A DNA stretch of 64,000 nt from assembly GCA_016748015.1 (NCBI GenBank), contig JAAOMT010000599.1:382858-446857 (forward strand). Reading direction: 5' to 3'. Under the pieces are notes generated by a model that saw only the letters and a program-made list of their open reading frames with translations, was not told where the DNA came from and did not search any database. Source of the stretch: Geosiphon pyriformis (lineage: Eukaryota; Glomeromycota; Glomeromycetes; Archaeosporales; Geosiphonaceae). Shown one piece after another: positions 46,863 through 59,235 of the stretch. The translations under genes were made by a program, and so were the position numbers. Positions within the stretch are counted from its first letter, which is position 1. The number at the start of each line of letters is the position of its first letter.

Positions 46863-47700
46863 AGTCAGACCTCCATAAAAGAACCCTCGATAAAAGAACA
46901 ACCTCTTACAAAGAACATTTTTTTATAGAACCAATTGATTAATTAACAATTTTCCCTTTATATAAGAACAATCCATAAAAGAACAAGAACATAATTTTAT
47001 CAAACACTTATTTAAAATTTACCTTTATATAAGAACAAATATTACGTGCTAGATGTTAATTGGTAATTGAGAAAAGAGTTAGAACATATTAAATTGATTT
47101 TATCCTAACTTTCTTTTAAATCAATTTACATTGGAATTACTCTTTTTGTTTTTACGTACAGTTATTTAATCTCTATTGTATTCCAATTCAGGCTTGTTAA
47201 AACCAAATTTAATATTATTATTATAGGCACATTTTCTAACAAACTTGCTAAATTATAACAATGTCAGAACTTTTATTTAAAAAACAAAAACAAAGCAGCA
47301 GTTAATAATACTCTTTATAAAAAAATTTATCAATATTCCAAAAATTACTATGATATGAAACATAATATTATTATAGTTTACTTTAATCATAAATATTTAA
47401 AACTTCATATTTTTTATCTAACTGTTTCCAAAATAATTAAAGAACATGCAAAATAGTTGAATATTAAAATTAATAAAATTTCAGAAAGATTTATTTGACA
47501 CAAAAGTGTTAAATTCTTATTATTAGATCAAGTTTTAAGTTATTAGATAGAACAAATAATTGCAGTTATTATTAAATTCAATAATTAATTAATTAAAAAA
47601 AAAAATTTGTTAAACTTCTTAATATGCATGAAAATAAAATACAATTCTTAAATAAATGGGTTCAAAAATTCAAAAAATAAAATCAGTTACATATTTACTA
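46863..47700 (+). mobile_element. Decayed pogo/Tigger-like DNA transposon, 5' part
   Basis: Starts CAGTCAGACCTCCATAAAAG after a TA (TA target sites and CAGT ends are typical of pogo/Tigger elements). ATAAAAGAAC-type motifs recur within 46880-47040, as subterminal repeats would. From 47262 a degraded plus-strand frame resembles a CENP-B-type transposase N-terminus: MSELLFKKQKQSS, then a region like LLDQVLSY*IEQIIAV and FLNKWVQKFKK (near 47640-47690), the latter resembling the SNGWLxKFKKR motif. No matching right terminal repeat is seen before 48816, so the 3' half is lost or unrecognisable. Confidence 0.6.
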
Positions 47701-48815
47701 ATTTTATAATATTATAAGTAAATTTTTAATGTCAATATTAGTAATTTTCATAACTTGATATTCAAATTTACTATTATAAATTTTAAAGATTTTTTGAAAA
47801 ATTTAAATTAAAGTTTTTTGTATAATAAACAAAAATTTAGTTAATAACAATTAATTATTGATTTAATAATTTTTTTATTTAATAATCAGTTTATTTTGGT
47901 GTTTGTATTTTTTTGGTAAATAATCTTAGTTTTTTAATTATATCTATATTCTTTTTTGGTATTTTTTTATTAAGCAATTTTTAATGTTATAATCTCAATA
48001 CTTTTTTTACAATTAATTAGTAATCCAAAATAAATATAACTAATAAAATAATAATATAATAATTAGTATTCTATTAATAACTATAATTAAAAATTATTGT
48101 TTTAGTATTATTAAGTAATTATTATAGATATTGATAATATTAATATTATAATAATATAAGTTTTAACATATTAACTTTAAATTTATTAATTAATAAATAA
48201 AATAGAGAGTTTTTTTATTAAATAGTTTAATTAATTAGTAATGATTAATAAAGTAAAAATAATTAAATTAATTTCAAAGTAAGTTTGTTTTGTTGTTTTG
48301 TTTAAAAAATAATTATATATAAATCTTTATAATACAAGATTTTTAAAATTTTTAAAATTTTTTTATATTATTGTTAAAATTTTTGATATTTATGAAATTT
48401 TTAGTATTTTTGTCAGTTTTTCTGTAATTCTTGGAATTTTTATTAATAATTTTAAATTTTTAATATTATATATCTTAATAATTTTTTATTTTATTATTGG
48501 CTATTTATATTATTATTGGCTATTTATATTATTATTATTTCTTTATGTTTTTTTTTTATAAATAATATTATTTTTTCTTTTTTTAATATTAAGCTTTTAT
48601 AAAATTTTCTATGTTTTTTTTTTGAATTAGTTTACTTACTTTTTTTTTATTATAATTTTAAAAACTTTTGTTTTTAGCTTTTTAAATTATAAGTTAATTA
48701 TTTTTTTTAATTGATTTATTATTTAGTTTTTTATAACTAAATACAATAATATTTTATTGTATTTATAAAAAATTATATATAGTTAATAAATTATTTTTAA
48801 GTAGATTATTTTTTA
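47701..48815. other. AT-rich region, no gene seen
   Basis: No open frame above 60 codons. May include the unrecognisable remainder of the DNA transposon. It ends in the TTTATTTATTTATTTAATAAG tail of LINE3. Confidence 0.55.
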
Positions 48816-51800
48816 TTTATTTATTTATTTAATAAGCACAGTCTAACCACTATCTAGCATATAGAAACAAAGCAAAATAAATTGAACTAAATATGACTCA
48901 TGCATTAATAACACATAACCAGCCACTCAGACCAATCAAGACAACACTATACACTCATGACAATCCCTTCACCAATATCTAAACTTGAGAAAAACAAACA
49001 CCACTTCCACATACCAAAACTAACAGCAAAAGATTCAATTACACCAAGTATATAAACCATACTCTTAAAAAGCAAGGCAGGTAGGCTGCATATCAGACAA
49101 AAAAATCTATCTGTATTACAAATCAGACTGCATTTTTCCATATCAGACCTAAACTTAGATCTTAATAACCATATTCTATTTCAATAGTCCTCAGCCATGT
49201 GATAAACAAAATCAACAACTGATAACACAGCCTTCTTTTTATTATGAAACATAGAAATTGCCTTTTTAATCCAACTCTTAAATACAAAGTCTTTGCATAA
49301 GGCAGTATACACACCAACATCAGTGGCTTTAGAAAGCATATTTAATACTAGAGAAAAAACAGAGAGACAATTCCCTATTAGTGACTTCTACAATTCAACA
49401 TAACAAAAAATAATATCAGAATGTACTAAGGCATCTGTAAGCAACAAAAAACATGATTAGACACTTTCATATTTTCACACATTAAACACAAAACATTCAG
49501 ATAATTTTAGTCATATAACTGTTTTCATTTAGCTATAGGCAATTTTCTGTGTATAGCTTTTATTAGGTATGTATGCAAAGAAGCAGACTTTTTATTAGTA
49601 TATCCAGCTAATATATGAAAGTTCAGATGCCAAATTAAGACAATACATTCCCAATTTATGGCTCCAATGACTAAACCAGCCAAAACATTCACACTAGGCC
49701 TAACCTTCCACATAGTACTACTTATAGTGTGGTAAACATCATAGACAAAATGATGAGCATTATCTAAAACTAGTAGTCCATCAGCCAAAAAAAACCATTC
49801 ACTAATTCCAATAAGGAGAAAAACTCCTAGCTGTAAAGCAGCACAAGCAAGAATGTCTGTTCAGTCATTGTTAGGAATGTCCGAGTGCTCTTTCATCTTT
49901 ACTCATCTAACCAAAATGTTTTTAGATTTGATTAAATTAGCTATATAATGTCTCTCTACCTAAAACTTATTCTGAAAGTTAGGCTAGTTCTGCTCACTTT
50001 CTAATAAACATATGGCTAAGACTGTCTGGCTGTCAGTGTGCAAGATGACTGAACATGATAAAGAAATGCACTTCAGTGCTAGAGCAATTATTTGAATCTT
50101 AGATAATATAGATAATAAAAGACTTTGCACTTTAACACCAATATTCAATTCAATTTCAGGAAAATAAGCAGCCACACATTTTTAGTATTCAGGCTCCTCA
50201 GAGAACCATCAGTGTAAATATTAATTTTTCCTGCCCAAATTTCATACAACTGTTCATGAACCTCCAAAAACTTGGTAGATTGGAGGAAATCAAATCTTTT
50301 CAGGTTAAGAGCCAACCTATTAGAACCCAAAAGCTAATAATTCATGTACACAAAAGTCTTATCAAACCAAACTGGAATTGGGCCTCTAGAACTTAATCTT
50401 TTTCAATGCCAAAAAATTTTCCAATCCATAACAAATCCATACTTGGACAGTAAACAATCACCAAAAGCAATGCCAGAACACTTCAAAGAATAAACTACTT
50501 TAAAATAGTAGGCATTACCCAAGATAACTGATATAAAAAAACACCTCAAACCACAAAATACATTAGGTAAGTTATTGGCAAAAGATATTTTTGCATTCCG
50601 AAAAATTCTAACAACATCTGCAAGGAAATTATTTATAGAGTTGATTTTTAACTTAACCAGATAACATAATGAATTCAAAGATGTTTAACCCAAAACTTAC
50701 AAATCCAAAGTCTGGTGTTCAAATAATTGGCCAAGAATTTCAGATGTATTAGAAAATCCAACCATTAAAGCAATCTTGGTCTCAGCCTGCACCTGCTCAA
50801 AAGACTTCAAATCATATAAACACAGATAATGTAAAGCTTCACTAGAAAAATCTTTTGATAAGTAAGCTTTAGACCTAAGTCTCTTTCTTATTACAATGTC
50901 CTATTTTTGACACACACACTTAGCAATAAAATTGAACTGTATACAATAACTGACAATAAGCTGGAGAACTACAAAAACCAGGTAACAAAATTGTTTGTTT
51001 AATACCACTTTCCTCAGAACCATACCCAAAAAAAACCTAACATTTACATGTGCTTTTACAAAACTTGGCTTAGAAAGATCTTCTGTTAATAAAAAAATGC
51101 TTAAGTATCTATAAGACTCACCTTTTCTTGCTATGGAAATAGGTTGACCACTAATATACAAGAAAACATTTACTACTTTTTGGTTAATAGGAATTACTAC
51201 CATTTTGTTATTATTGATAGAAATGTTATTAATCCTAAAAAACTTGCTGGTAATATTCAGGATATATTAAATTGAAGCCTGGCCATTGCCCACCTATATT
51301 ATGTTATTAACAAAGACACCAGCAGCAAAAAATAAAGACATACCTCCACTAACCTCCAATATACTAGTTTTTGTCACAAAGTTAGAGTTGATCCTGTATC
51401 TGCACAATTGCTCTTGTCTTTTAATTTCACACAACAAAGAATTATAAAAAATTCTCCAAAAGAGAGGAGAGAAAACTTCTCCCTTATTCAAACCATTACA
51501 GACTCTGTACTTATTTGAAAAACCGAAATCAGTCATAACTCTATTAACCCTGTTTTCATGAATGTTACCAAAAAACTTTATGAATCTACCACACATCTTG
51601 ATATATTCCAGATTAGATCTCAAATGATGCCATCTAACTGAATCATAAGCTTTGTGTATGTTCTACAACACCAACCATATTTCTTGATCCTTTTCTAAGA
51701 CATTTTCAATAACCAATCCAACAGCAAACACAAGAAAATGAGTTAAAGTGCTTCTTAACACCGAAAAGTTGTCATCATGAAGAATATTTTGATTACTATA

Positions 51801-52894
51801 TACACACAAAATTTGATCAGATAAAATTTTTGAGAGAATTTTTCTTGCAGTTTTGATCAATACAATAGGTCTGGTGTTTGTAAAAATGTCATCTCAATCA
51901 TAAGACTTGGGAATTATAAAAACCCATGCTTTTTTTCAAAAAACTGAAATATCACTAAGTAACACACACAAATTCAACAACTCCAAAAAACAAGCCATTA
52001 TGTTATTACTATTGTGTTTTCATAATTCATTAGATATATCAAAAAGACCAGCAGTTTTGCTATTAAGTAATTTATTAACAACCAAAGACAACTTACTCAA
52101 ACTAATGTTATACATCATCTTTGAAAAAGCATCATCATTCACATGATCTAATGGAACATATTGTTAGACCCATAAGTCAGACAAAGCTGTAAAAATTTTC
52201 TGCTTATGAGTTTAATTCACTATAATCTTATTCACCTTAAACTTAACTTCATCTGGTTCCAAAATCAACTCATTATTAATTATCAAGTAATTAAGCACAA
52301 CTTTGTGGAACAGATGCTCCAAAATGCTTCTAATTATACCACCTTTATTTGAATTAAAATCACTCATCTTTTTTTCTATTGCATTCCTAATTGATTTACT
52401 TTTGGCTATCTCTAATTCATAGTACTTTGACTTACAATAACTCTTCTTAATATTTGATAAATATTCAATTAAATCTGCTGATTTTGTATTGTCTAGAAGC
52501 ATAACTACGACCTTAAAAGTCTTAACATTATCAAGTTTTAACCAAATCTAAACAAGTCAATCAAACTCAGATTTTTTACTCAAGTTTAAACACTTTATAA
52601 TCTTAGTAATCAGAACCTCTAATCTAAAAAATTTAGAAATCTGCTTGTTTTTTGAGCAGTTAAAATCACAGAACCAATGTCTAAAAAAAACTTTATCAGC
52701 TAAATTACACACCACACTCTTTAGCACATTCCATATTATTTTCAGATCTTTTTTTCCACTTGCCATCTTGAAAGATAACAGAGCTTTAAACAACAAAAAT
52801 GAAAAATATTTTGAGAAATGTGTCCATTTAGTCTCATCTGTGTCTTTAAATCAAAACTTCTACTGATTATAATTAGCTTGTTTACAAATGCTGT
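48816..52894 (-). mobile_element. LINE3: main segment, non-LTR retrotransposon interrupted by a solo LTR
   Basis: Minus strand with a (TTTA)n tail at 48816-48835 and 3' end AGTCTAACCACTATCTAG. It carries the ORF2 C-terminus, RNase H, RT and the linker region, continuing beyond the solo LTR at 53731-54400. More decayed than LINE2. Confidence 0.9.
49400..52894 (-). pseudogene. ORF2 of LINE3: linker, RT, RNase H, zinc-binding end (degraded)
   Basis: RT around 52150-50880: LSDQILCVYSNQNILHDDN, MTDFGFSNKYRVCNGLNKGE, and AAGVFVNNII with Asn-Asn (51303-51308) at the catalytic Asp pair. RNase H (50330-49984): INIYTDGSLRSLN and ILSKIQIIALALK, where Lys replaces the catalytic Glu seen in LINE1 and LINE6 (ELQ), and HTDSQTVLAI. 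The zinc-binding motif CLMCENMKVSNHVFCC is near 49440-49500. There are at least ten stops and frameshifts. The TAG near 50902 sits where LINE6 has Trp and LINE1/LINE2 have TGA. Confidence 0.85.
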
Positions 52895-53730
52895 TGTTAC
52901 AGGTGATTATTTGGGGTCTCAAGTTAAATAACAAATCCGTAACTTGGTGCTCAAATCTAATTGCAATGAATAGTGATCTGAAGGTTTGTATCTGAAGGTT
53001 TTTGGTTGAGTTTTTTGTATAATGAACAGAGATTCAATGGTGATAGTTTTATCTATAGCTTCCCGAAACTGCAGTTTTGTCAATTTCTTTCTCAGCTTGG
53101 TGGCCGGTATTCCTCCTGGTAAGCTATCCTCAATCAAATGTTCTACTCTTATTTCTAGGTCTTTTACCAATCACGTTTATCCTGACATTAGTGTCCCATG
53201 TGTTAATTCTCAATAGAGTTAGTAAACAACAATAAAATCAAAGCAAGAAAATAAAGAAAAGAAAAGAAAATAAAGAAAGAAAAGAAATAAACCAAGGTGA
53301 TTTGCAAATTAGTATTCCATCAATAGCCATGATCAAGAGCTATTGTTCCAGTATGGTTAAGTGTTGATTACTATCAACATGAAGTGTTGATAGTGAAAAT
53401 GGATTTAAGATAACAGATAGTAATTTATTAGATGGTTGTAATTTGGAGAGTTGCTTAGATTAAATCTAAACTGGAGAGGTTTTTTTTCTTAGCTTCTAAT
53501 CTTACTGCTATATATACATAATTAAAATTCCTCAATTCCTCAATTTCTTGCAACAGGAATCCTGGAATTCCTAGAATTCTGCGATTTCTGATGAAAAGAA
53601 TCTTGAAATTCCTGGAATCCTGCAATTCTTCTGAGAGGAATTCTGGAATTCCACATTTACTATGTTTACATCTGATTGGCTAATATCTACTAACTAATAA
53701 TACTATATTTCCTATATTTTATGAGTAACA
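52895..53730 (-). repeat. Solo LTR of the copy C gypsy family (836 bp) with 4-bp target duplication
   Basis: Starts TGTTACAGGTGATTATTT and ends ATGAGTAACA, the reverse complement of the copy C LTR. It is flanked by CTGT on both sides (52891-52894 and 53731-53734). LINE3 reads across the insertion without loss, so this is a clean insertion later reduced by LTR-LTR recombination. GGAATTCC-type array at 53545-53655, TATA motif near 53510. Confidence 0.92.
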
Positions 53731-54400
53731 CTGTTAAGACACACATCCAACAAACCTCTCAGACCAACTAAAACCACAATTATATCATGATCTGTATCAA
53801 AAAATTCTGAAACTGAACCAATCTTACATCCAACTATAGCCAAAAAAAGATTTTCATTCACAAAAATAAAGTTTATAACCTTCTCAACATCTCTGGAATT
53901 TCTCTAAGTGGTTGATTTATTCAATAGATGGCTTCTCAACAAATTGATCAACCCTATATCTGAACATTTCATGAAACTTGCACTTTTCTTAGAACCATTC
54001 TTATTGAAATCACCACTCAGAATCATAAATGAACTAGTGTTAATGGCTTTAAAGAGAAATGAGTTAACACCAAAAGCTTAAGCAAATTGTGTCTTGGATA
54101 AAGCACCAGCATACAAATCCAGAAACATAACAGAAAGTTTGTTTTTAAACAACAACCAAACAGAAAAAACTCTACTAGAAATTTCATCAATCTTTGTTAC
54201 ATGTTGAGCCAGAGAACAGTTCATAATAATAGTCACACCTGTACCAAAATAATTCACACCCAAGCTAAAGATAAAAATACAAATACCTTCAAACTTATTT
54301 TTGATCTACAGACTATTGTTTGCTTTCAACTTAGTTTTAGTAAAAATTGAAACAATTGTTATCTGAGTAGAAAAAAACTGATCCAAAGTTATGAAAAAAC
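53731..54400 (-). pseudogene. LINE3: endonuclease region of ORF2 (degraded, 5' truncated)
   Basis: Minus-strand AP-type endonuclease pieces: LGVNYFGTGVTIIMNCSLAQ, KNKLSVMFLDLYAGALSKTQ, MILSGDFNKNG and a terminal FDTDHDIIV. The last keeps the His that LINE2 has lost. Homology to LINE2 ends near 54370-54400 at the start of the endonuclease, where a tandem-repeat tract begins. Confidence 0.8.
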
Positions 54401-54563
54401 ATGACCAGAATGTAACATAACACAGAATAGCATGCAATAATGTAGGATAATATGTTATAACTTAAGATAGTACAAGATAATATGTTATAATATAGAATAA
54501 CACAGAATAATATAGAATAACATCAGATAATGTGTTATAACATAAGATAACTAGTAATAATGT
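54400..54563. repeat. Short imperfect tandem-repeat tract
   Basis: Repeats of the form ATAATATGTTATAAC / AGAATAACACAGAATAATAT, about 15-20 bp each, fill the gap between the LINE3 5' end and the gypsy B LTR. A similar TTATTTTGTGTTATTTTATA repeat, read on the other strand, occurs near 13850-13930. Confidence 0.6.
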
Positions 54564-55549
54564 TGTTACTGGAGGTTTTTGGTCTCTTCTTAGCTCTTGT
54601 ATGTTTGTTGTAATGCTGTTAATTTACGACTATGGAAAGTGTTTGAACCTCCGATAACTGAATTTATTCTTTTGAATTATCTCCTATAATTCGAATTGCT
54701 GAGTTTATAGTGAAATGGCCAATTCCATGCCAGTTACTTGTATAGTTATGTTGTAGTAAACGTCGACTTTTTTCCAGGAAATGCTCATCTGGAAGCTTAC
54801 TAAAATTGTGTAGTTACTTTGCTGTGAAAGTCAACTCTTCTACAGGAATCTTGTTTGCAGGCTACCCTTAATGATTATGATAAAAAAAAGAAAAAGAAAA
54901 GAAAGAAAATGTAAAAGAAAATGAAAGATGATTTAGGAAAGTCGTTTCAGATCCAGGCCTGAAAGTGTTTTTACAGTTTACTGAAATTGATAGCTAGTCA
55001 ATTTCAAACTGTTAGTAGGAATTGGTTAATTTCAAGAGAAATAATTAAGAATTTGGTTTTTCAAATTATTTTGATATTTATTTTGTTTTTGTGTGTATAG
55101 GAATGGTTTTTAAATTGATAAATCTAAAGTAAGATACATTTTCTCGAAGAGAGAAGCTCTTCTTTTATACAACTTGTCATAATACTATTCTATAAACTTG
55201 AATTTTGCTCTTTTTTACAATTTTGCTGAACTAAAGATACATTTTGGTGAATTATAAGTTATTTCTGCGAACTATTAGATATTTTGGTGAACTATCAATT
55301 ATTTTAGTAAATTTCTACAAATTTTGGCAAACTTTTGAATGTTACATAGTTCAGGGTATTGCATGATTGATTATCACAATTATGTTACATTTGTGTTATG
55401 TACAAATTAGGTTATTAATTAAATGATAATTTCGGATATTTTTCTAAATGTAATAAGTAATAATTGAAATGATAATATATGCTAATTAATAATAGGAATT
55501 ATAAGAGTAATTTTATGCTAAATAATATCTCTAATTTTGTCTGATAATA
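54564..55549 (-). repeat. 3' LTR of gypsy copy B (986 bp)
   Basis: TGTTACTGGAGG at 54564 to CTGATAATA at 55549 (final C of TAACA now T). Colinear with 8114-9094. Confidence 0.92.
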
Positions 55550-55568
55550 TAACCTCCTCCTCAAGACT
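55550..55568 (-). other. Polypurine tract of gypsy copy B
   Basis: Minus strand AGTCTTGAGGAGGAGGTT directly inside the 3' LTR. Confidence 0.72.
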
Positions 55569-55583
55569 GAGCTCCATCGAAGT

Positions 55584-56195
55584 TCAAGTACTGTCTGTAA
55601 TTTCCAGATAGTAGTCCAAGATTATTGAAAAAATTTGGTCTGAAAATTGTTGAAATTTCAGTTCTGTGAGCTTTCTAATGTATTGAATCTTTAAGAGTTG
55701 TAAAATTGGGTTTTGTAAGACGTTTTCACAGATGTGAAATAGGTTGTAAAGTCTAAAGACAGCTCTGAGCTTGTAGCAACTGTTTGTTAGTCCAGCTGTT
55801 GTCTTGAATTTGTTGTGGAGTTGTTTCTGAATAGCTTCTTTTGTGAGGTTTGCTGTTGTAAGTTCCAGTTTTTGTTCGTAAAGTGTTTTTCCAATGTGAA
55901 AATATCTATAAATTGGAGGGTATTCGGTGCTTTCCTTATTGAGACACAGTTGAAGTCTTTGTTGAATTATAGCATTTGGTGGAATACTAATCAGAGTAAG
56001 CATTAAGTTTTCTCTTAAAGCAAGCTTTAAAAGTTCTGGCAGGTGAATTCCAGAATAACTTCTTGTGTTTTTTTTATAAGGGTGATATTTTTGTGAATTT
56101 AGGGCTAAATTTGTAACTACTTCTGTTTGGGTATAATTAATGTGGTTTCCAGTAACAGTAATAGATAATTTGGGTATTGTTTTTAAAGCTAACAT
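55584..56195 (-). CDS. Extra 3' ORF of gypsy copy B, function unknown (203 codons, open)
   Basis: Open frame between integrase and 3' LTR, starting at ATG 56195 (MLALKTIPKLSITVTGNH). Mostly helical in appearance and Leu/Gln/Thr-rich, with two Cys, no signal peptide and no membrane segment, so it is not env-like. Counterparts exist in copy A (229-905, degraded) and copy C (32440-33072, degraded), with best conservation in the C-terminal third. In A the frame is open further upstream (ITISQKIQQLSQKLMLAL), so the true start may lie before 56195. It may be a separate protein or an extension of pol. No recognised family. Confidence 0.6.
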   Translation of the reverse strand: MLALKTIPKLSITVTGNHINYTQTEVVTNLALNSQKYHPYKKNTRSYSGIHLPELLKLALRENLMLTLISIPPNAIIQQRLQLCLNKESTEYPPIYRYFHIGKTLYEQKLELTTANLTKEAIQKQLHNKFKTTAGLTNSCYKLRAVFRLYNLFHICENVLQNPILQLLKIQYIRKLTELKFQQFSDQIFSIILDYYLEITDST

Positions 56196-56399
56196 TAGTT
56201 TTTGAGATAATTGTTAATTGTTTTAAGAGATAGTTATTATAAGAGAATTGAATTAAAAGAAAAATAAATTGAAATTATTTTTGGTGTGTGGGTTTTTATG
56301 TTTATTTTTGATTTTGTTTTCAGTGTTTTTGTTATGTTTTTGTGGAATTGTTTCTAAATTATAAGGGAATAACTATAGTAATATATATTATTTAGGTGT

Positions 56400-57844
56400 T
56401 CAAGTTGGGAGGTTGTTAATGACAACTATTGGTTCTAAATTTTGGGGAATATCTTTAGGATTAATTAAAAGGGAATGTGTACCAATTTGTGAAATTAATG
56501 ATTCAAGATTGTTTCTGGAATGATAGTGTTTCAAACAATCTGCATGTGCAACTTTTGCTAGGATTTTGTTATCAAGTCTTAACTTGTATGATCTATTGCC
56601 TAGAATTTTATGGATAAAAAATGGTCTATCCCATTTATTTTCAAATTTTTCACTCCATTGTTTTTCAGCCTTAGTTCTATGTAAGAGAACTTTGTTTCCA
56701 ACTTTAAATTTGTTGATGACTGATGGCAATTTGTTGTCATGCTATTCTTTTTGTTGAGCTTAGGAGTGTTCAATATGGGTTGCCGCTATTTGTCGTTTTC
56801 CTTCCAATGTGCTAAGCAGAGTGTAGGCTCTTCGCTGTAGTGTTTCCTGAAAGTTGTCTTCATTAATTGGTTGTACTAAGTATGTTTCCACTGTGAAACT
56901 AATTGGTAATGTTGCTGTTTTTCCATAGGTTAAATCAAATGGTATGTGTTTTGTGGTATCTTGTTTTAGTGTTCTATATGCTAGTAACACTGATGGAATA
57001 AAGATATCCCATTCTTGCTTAAAATCAGTTGAAACTTTGGCTAATGATTCACACAATGTTCTGTTGAAACATTCTACAAGTTTATTTGTTTGTGGATGGT
57101 AGGGCGAAGATAATGGTCTTTTGACATTGAATTGTTCACAAATTTTTTGTATTAAGTTGTTTACAAAATGTGTTCCTTGGTCAGATAAAAGTTCAATTGG
57201 GTATCCATGTCTACAAATAATGTCTTCATAGATGAAGTTTGCTACTGATTTTGCATCTGCTCATTGAATAGCTCTGACTTTGGGCCATTTGGTGAAATAG
57301 TCTATAGCTACTGCAATATAACAGTTTCCTTGGTTGGTAATAGGTAGCAGTTCTACTAAATCAATACCAACTCAGTCAAAAAGCTGTCCAACTTTAATTG
57401 GGTTTAAAGGTTCTGTAGGGCGAGTTCTTCCTTTTCTTTGACAGCTATCACAAGATTTGACATATTCGTGGATGTCTCTTCTTATTCAGGGCCAAAAGTA
57501 GTGTTCTAATGTTCTTTGGGTGGTACTATCTTTTCCTAAATGTGCTGATGAAAGGTCTGAGTGCATGTTGTATAAGATAGTTTCCTTTTTGTTTTCCTGT
57601 ATTAATCTGATTGGTTTGTCTGGATTTTTGAAGTTTCAATAATAAATAATATTGTTGTGTAGAAAATATTGTTTGGCTTGTTGTTGTAATTGGTGTTTTT
57701 CATCTGAAGACCAATCTGTTGGGATTGTTAATGTCTCCAAATATTGTTTGAGTTTGTTGTAGTTTTCAGGGTTTATTGTTTGTGGGCTGTTTTTGTTGAT
57801 TGGGTTAGGCGTTGGCTTGTGTTTTTCTAATCTTGTCTCATTTT
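56400..57844 (-). pseudogene. Integrase of gypsy copy B (degraded)
   Basis: The C-terminal part, 56400-56729, is open and has KVGNKVLLHRTKAEKQWSE and WDRPFFIHKILGNRSYKLRL, a GPY/F-like region. The core is spread over 56760-57500 with SDQGTHFVNNL (near 57160-57190), the region of the catalytic Glu near 57080, and FD*VGIDL with TGA at 57372-57374. Zinc-binding part near 57440-57560. Confidence 0.82.
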
Positions 57845-59235
57845 TAAGAGACAGTCAACATTGGTGTAGAGTTTTCCCAGTTTGTGGTGCACTATATATC
57901 AATAGTTTGCTAAGAATCTTATCTATCGGGTTTGTTTTGCATTGAGTTGGGTATTTTTGTTTTGTAACTATTTGAGTCCAATATTATCAGTAATAATATC
58001 GAATTCTTTAGGTCTGAAATAAAGGTTAAAGTGGTGTAGGGCCCAAATTATGGCTGCTGTTTCTAGTTCTGTGGCAGGGTAGTTTTTCTTAGCTGGTTTT
58101 AATGTTCTGCTAGCATAAACAATTACTCGCTTATTTCCATTGTCATCTAATTATAATAAAATGGCACCAAAAGCAGTATATAAGGCATCTGTAGCTAGTC
58201 AAAATTGGTTGCTAAAATCAGAATAGGCGAGAATTGGAGCTGTTGTAAGCTTTTCCTTGAGAATTTCAAAGGCTTTTTGGTGTTCAATGGTCCATTTGTA
58301 TTCAACGTTTTTGGTAGTAAGCTGGTTGAAAGGTTTTGTGATTTCTGAGAATCCTTTGATGAATTTCCAATAATAAGAGGCTAATCCAATGAATTTTCTC
58401 AGTTCGGTAGTGTTTTGGGGAGTTTTAAAGTTTTTGACAGTGCTAATTTTTTCTGGATCAGGTTTGATTCCATCCTTGTTGACAATATGGCCAAGAAAGG
58501 CCAAACTTGTTTTTCCAAAATAGCATTTCTCAATGTTTAGTTTCAATTCTGCTTTCCATAATTATTGAAAAACTTTTTGCAGATGTTTTAAGTATAATTC
58601 AAAAGATGAAGAATAAACATTGGTATTATCGAGATAAACAACTACTAATTTCCAAAGGAGTCCTTTGTATACAATATCCATAAGCCTTTGGAATGTTGCT
58701 GGTGCATTGCATAATTTAAAAGGCATTACGTTGAACTCGTAATTTTTTCTTTGTGTAGTGAAAGCAGTTTTGGGGTGATCTTTGGGATCCATGACAACTT
58801 GCCAATATCTGCTTTCCAAATCTAGAGTTGAAAAGTATTTGGACTTTCCAAGGGCATCTAACATGTCATCAATTTGGGGAAGAGGGTAGGCATCTCCAAT
58901 AGTAACACTGTTGAGTTGTCAGTAATCAACACAAAATCGTATCTTTTTATTTTTTTTTTAATTAGGACCACAGGTGAGGCCCATGGACTCATTGACGGTT
59001 GAATAAGCTCATTGTTAAGCATCCATTGTACTTCTTCTCAGATAAATTGGTGACTTTCTGAAGCAACTCAGTAGACTTGTTGTCGCCTTGGTTTGGCATC
59101 TCCTATATAGATTTGGTGTTAAACCAAATTGGTTCTCCCTAAGTTATTGTTGTTTTCAGCAAAGATGTCAGTGTATTCTGAAATTAGCTCTTTGAGCTGG
59201 TTCTGTTGTCATGATTCAAGTTGTCCCATGTTAAT
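57845..59235 (-). pseudogene. Reverse transcriptase and RNase H of gypsy copy B (degraded)
   Basis: Open pieces 58562-58864 (FSTLDLESRYWQVVMDPKD, VMPFKLCNAPATFQRLMDIV) and 58199-58546 (GHIVNKDGIKPDPEKI, ASYYWKFIKGF, EYKWTIEHQKAFEILKEKL). The active site is YLDN (58625-58636) in place of YLDD. RNase H follows with *LATDASYTAFGAIL and the DIITDNIG-type motif near 57980. TAA separates the two RT pieces where Gln is expected. The entry region near 58900-59200 has several stops. Confidence 0.87.
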
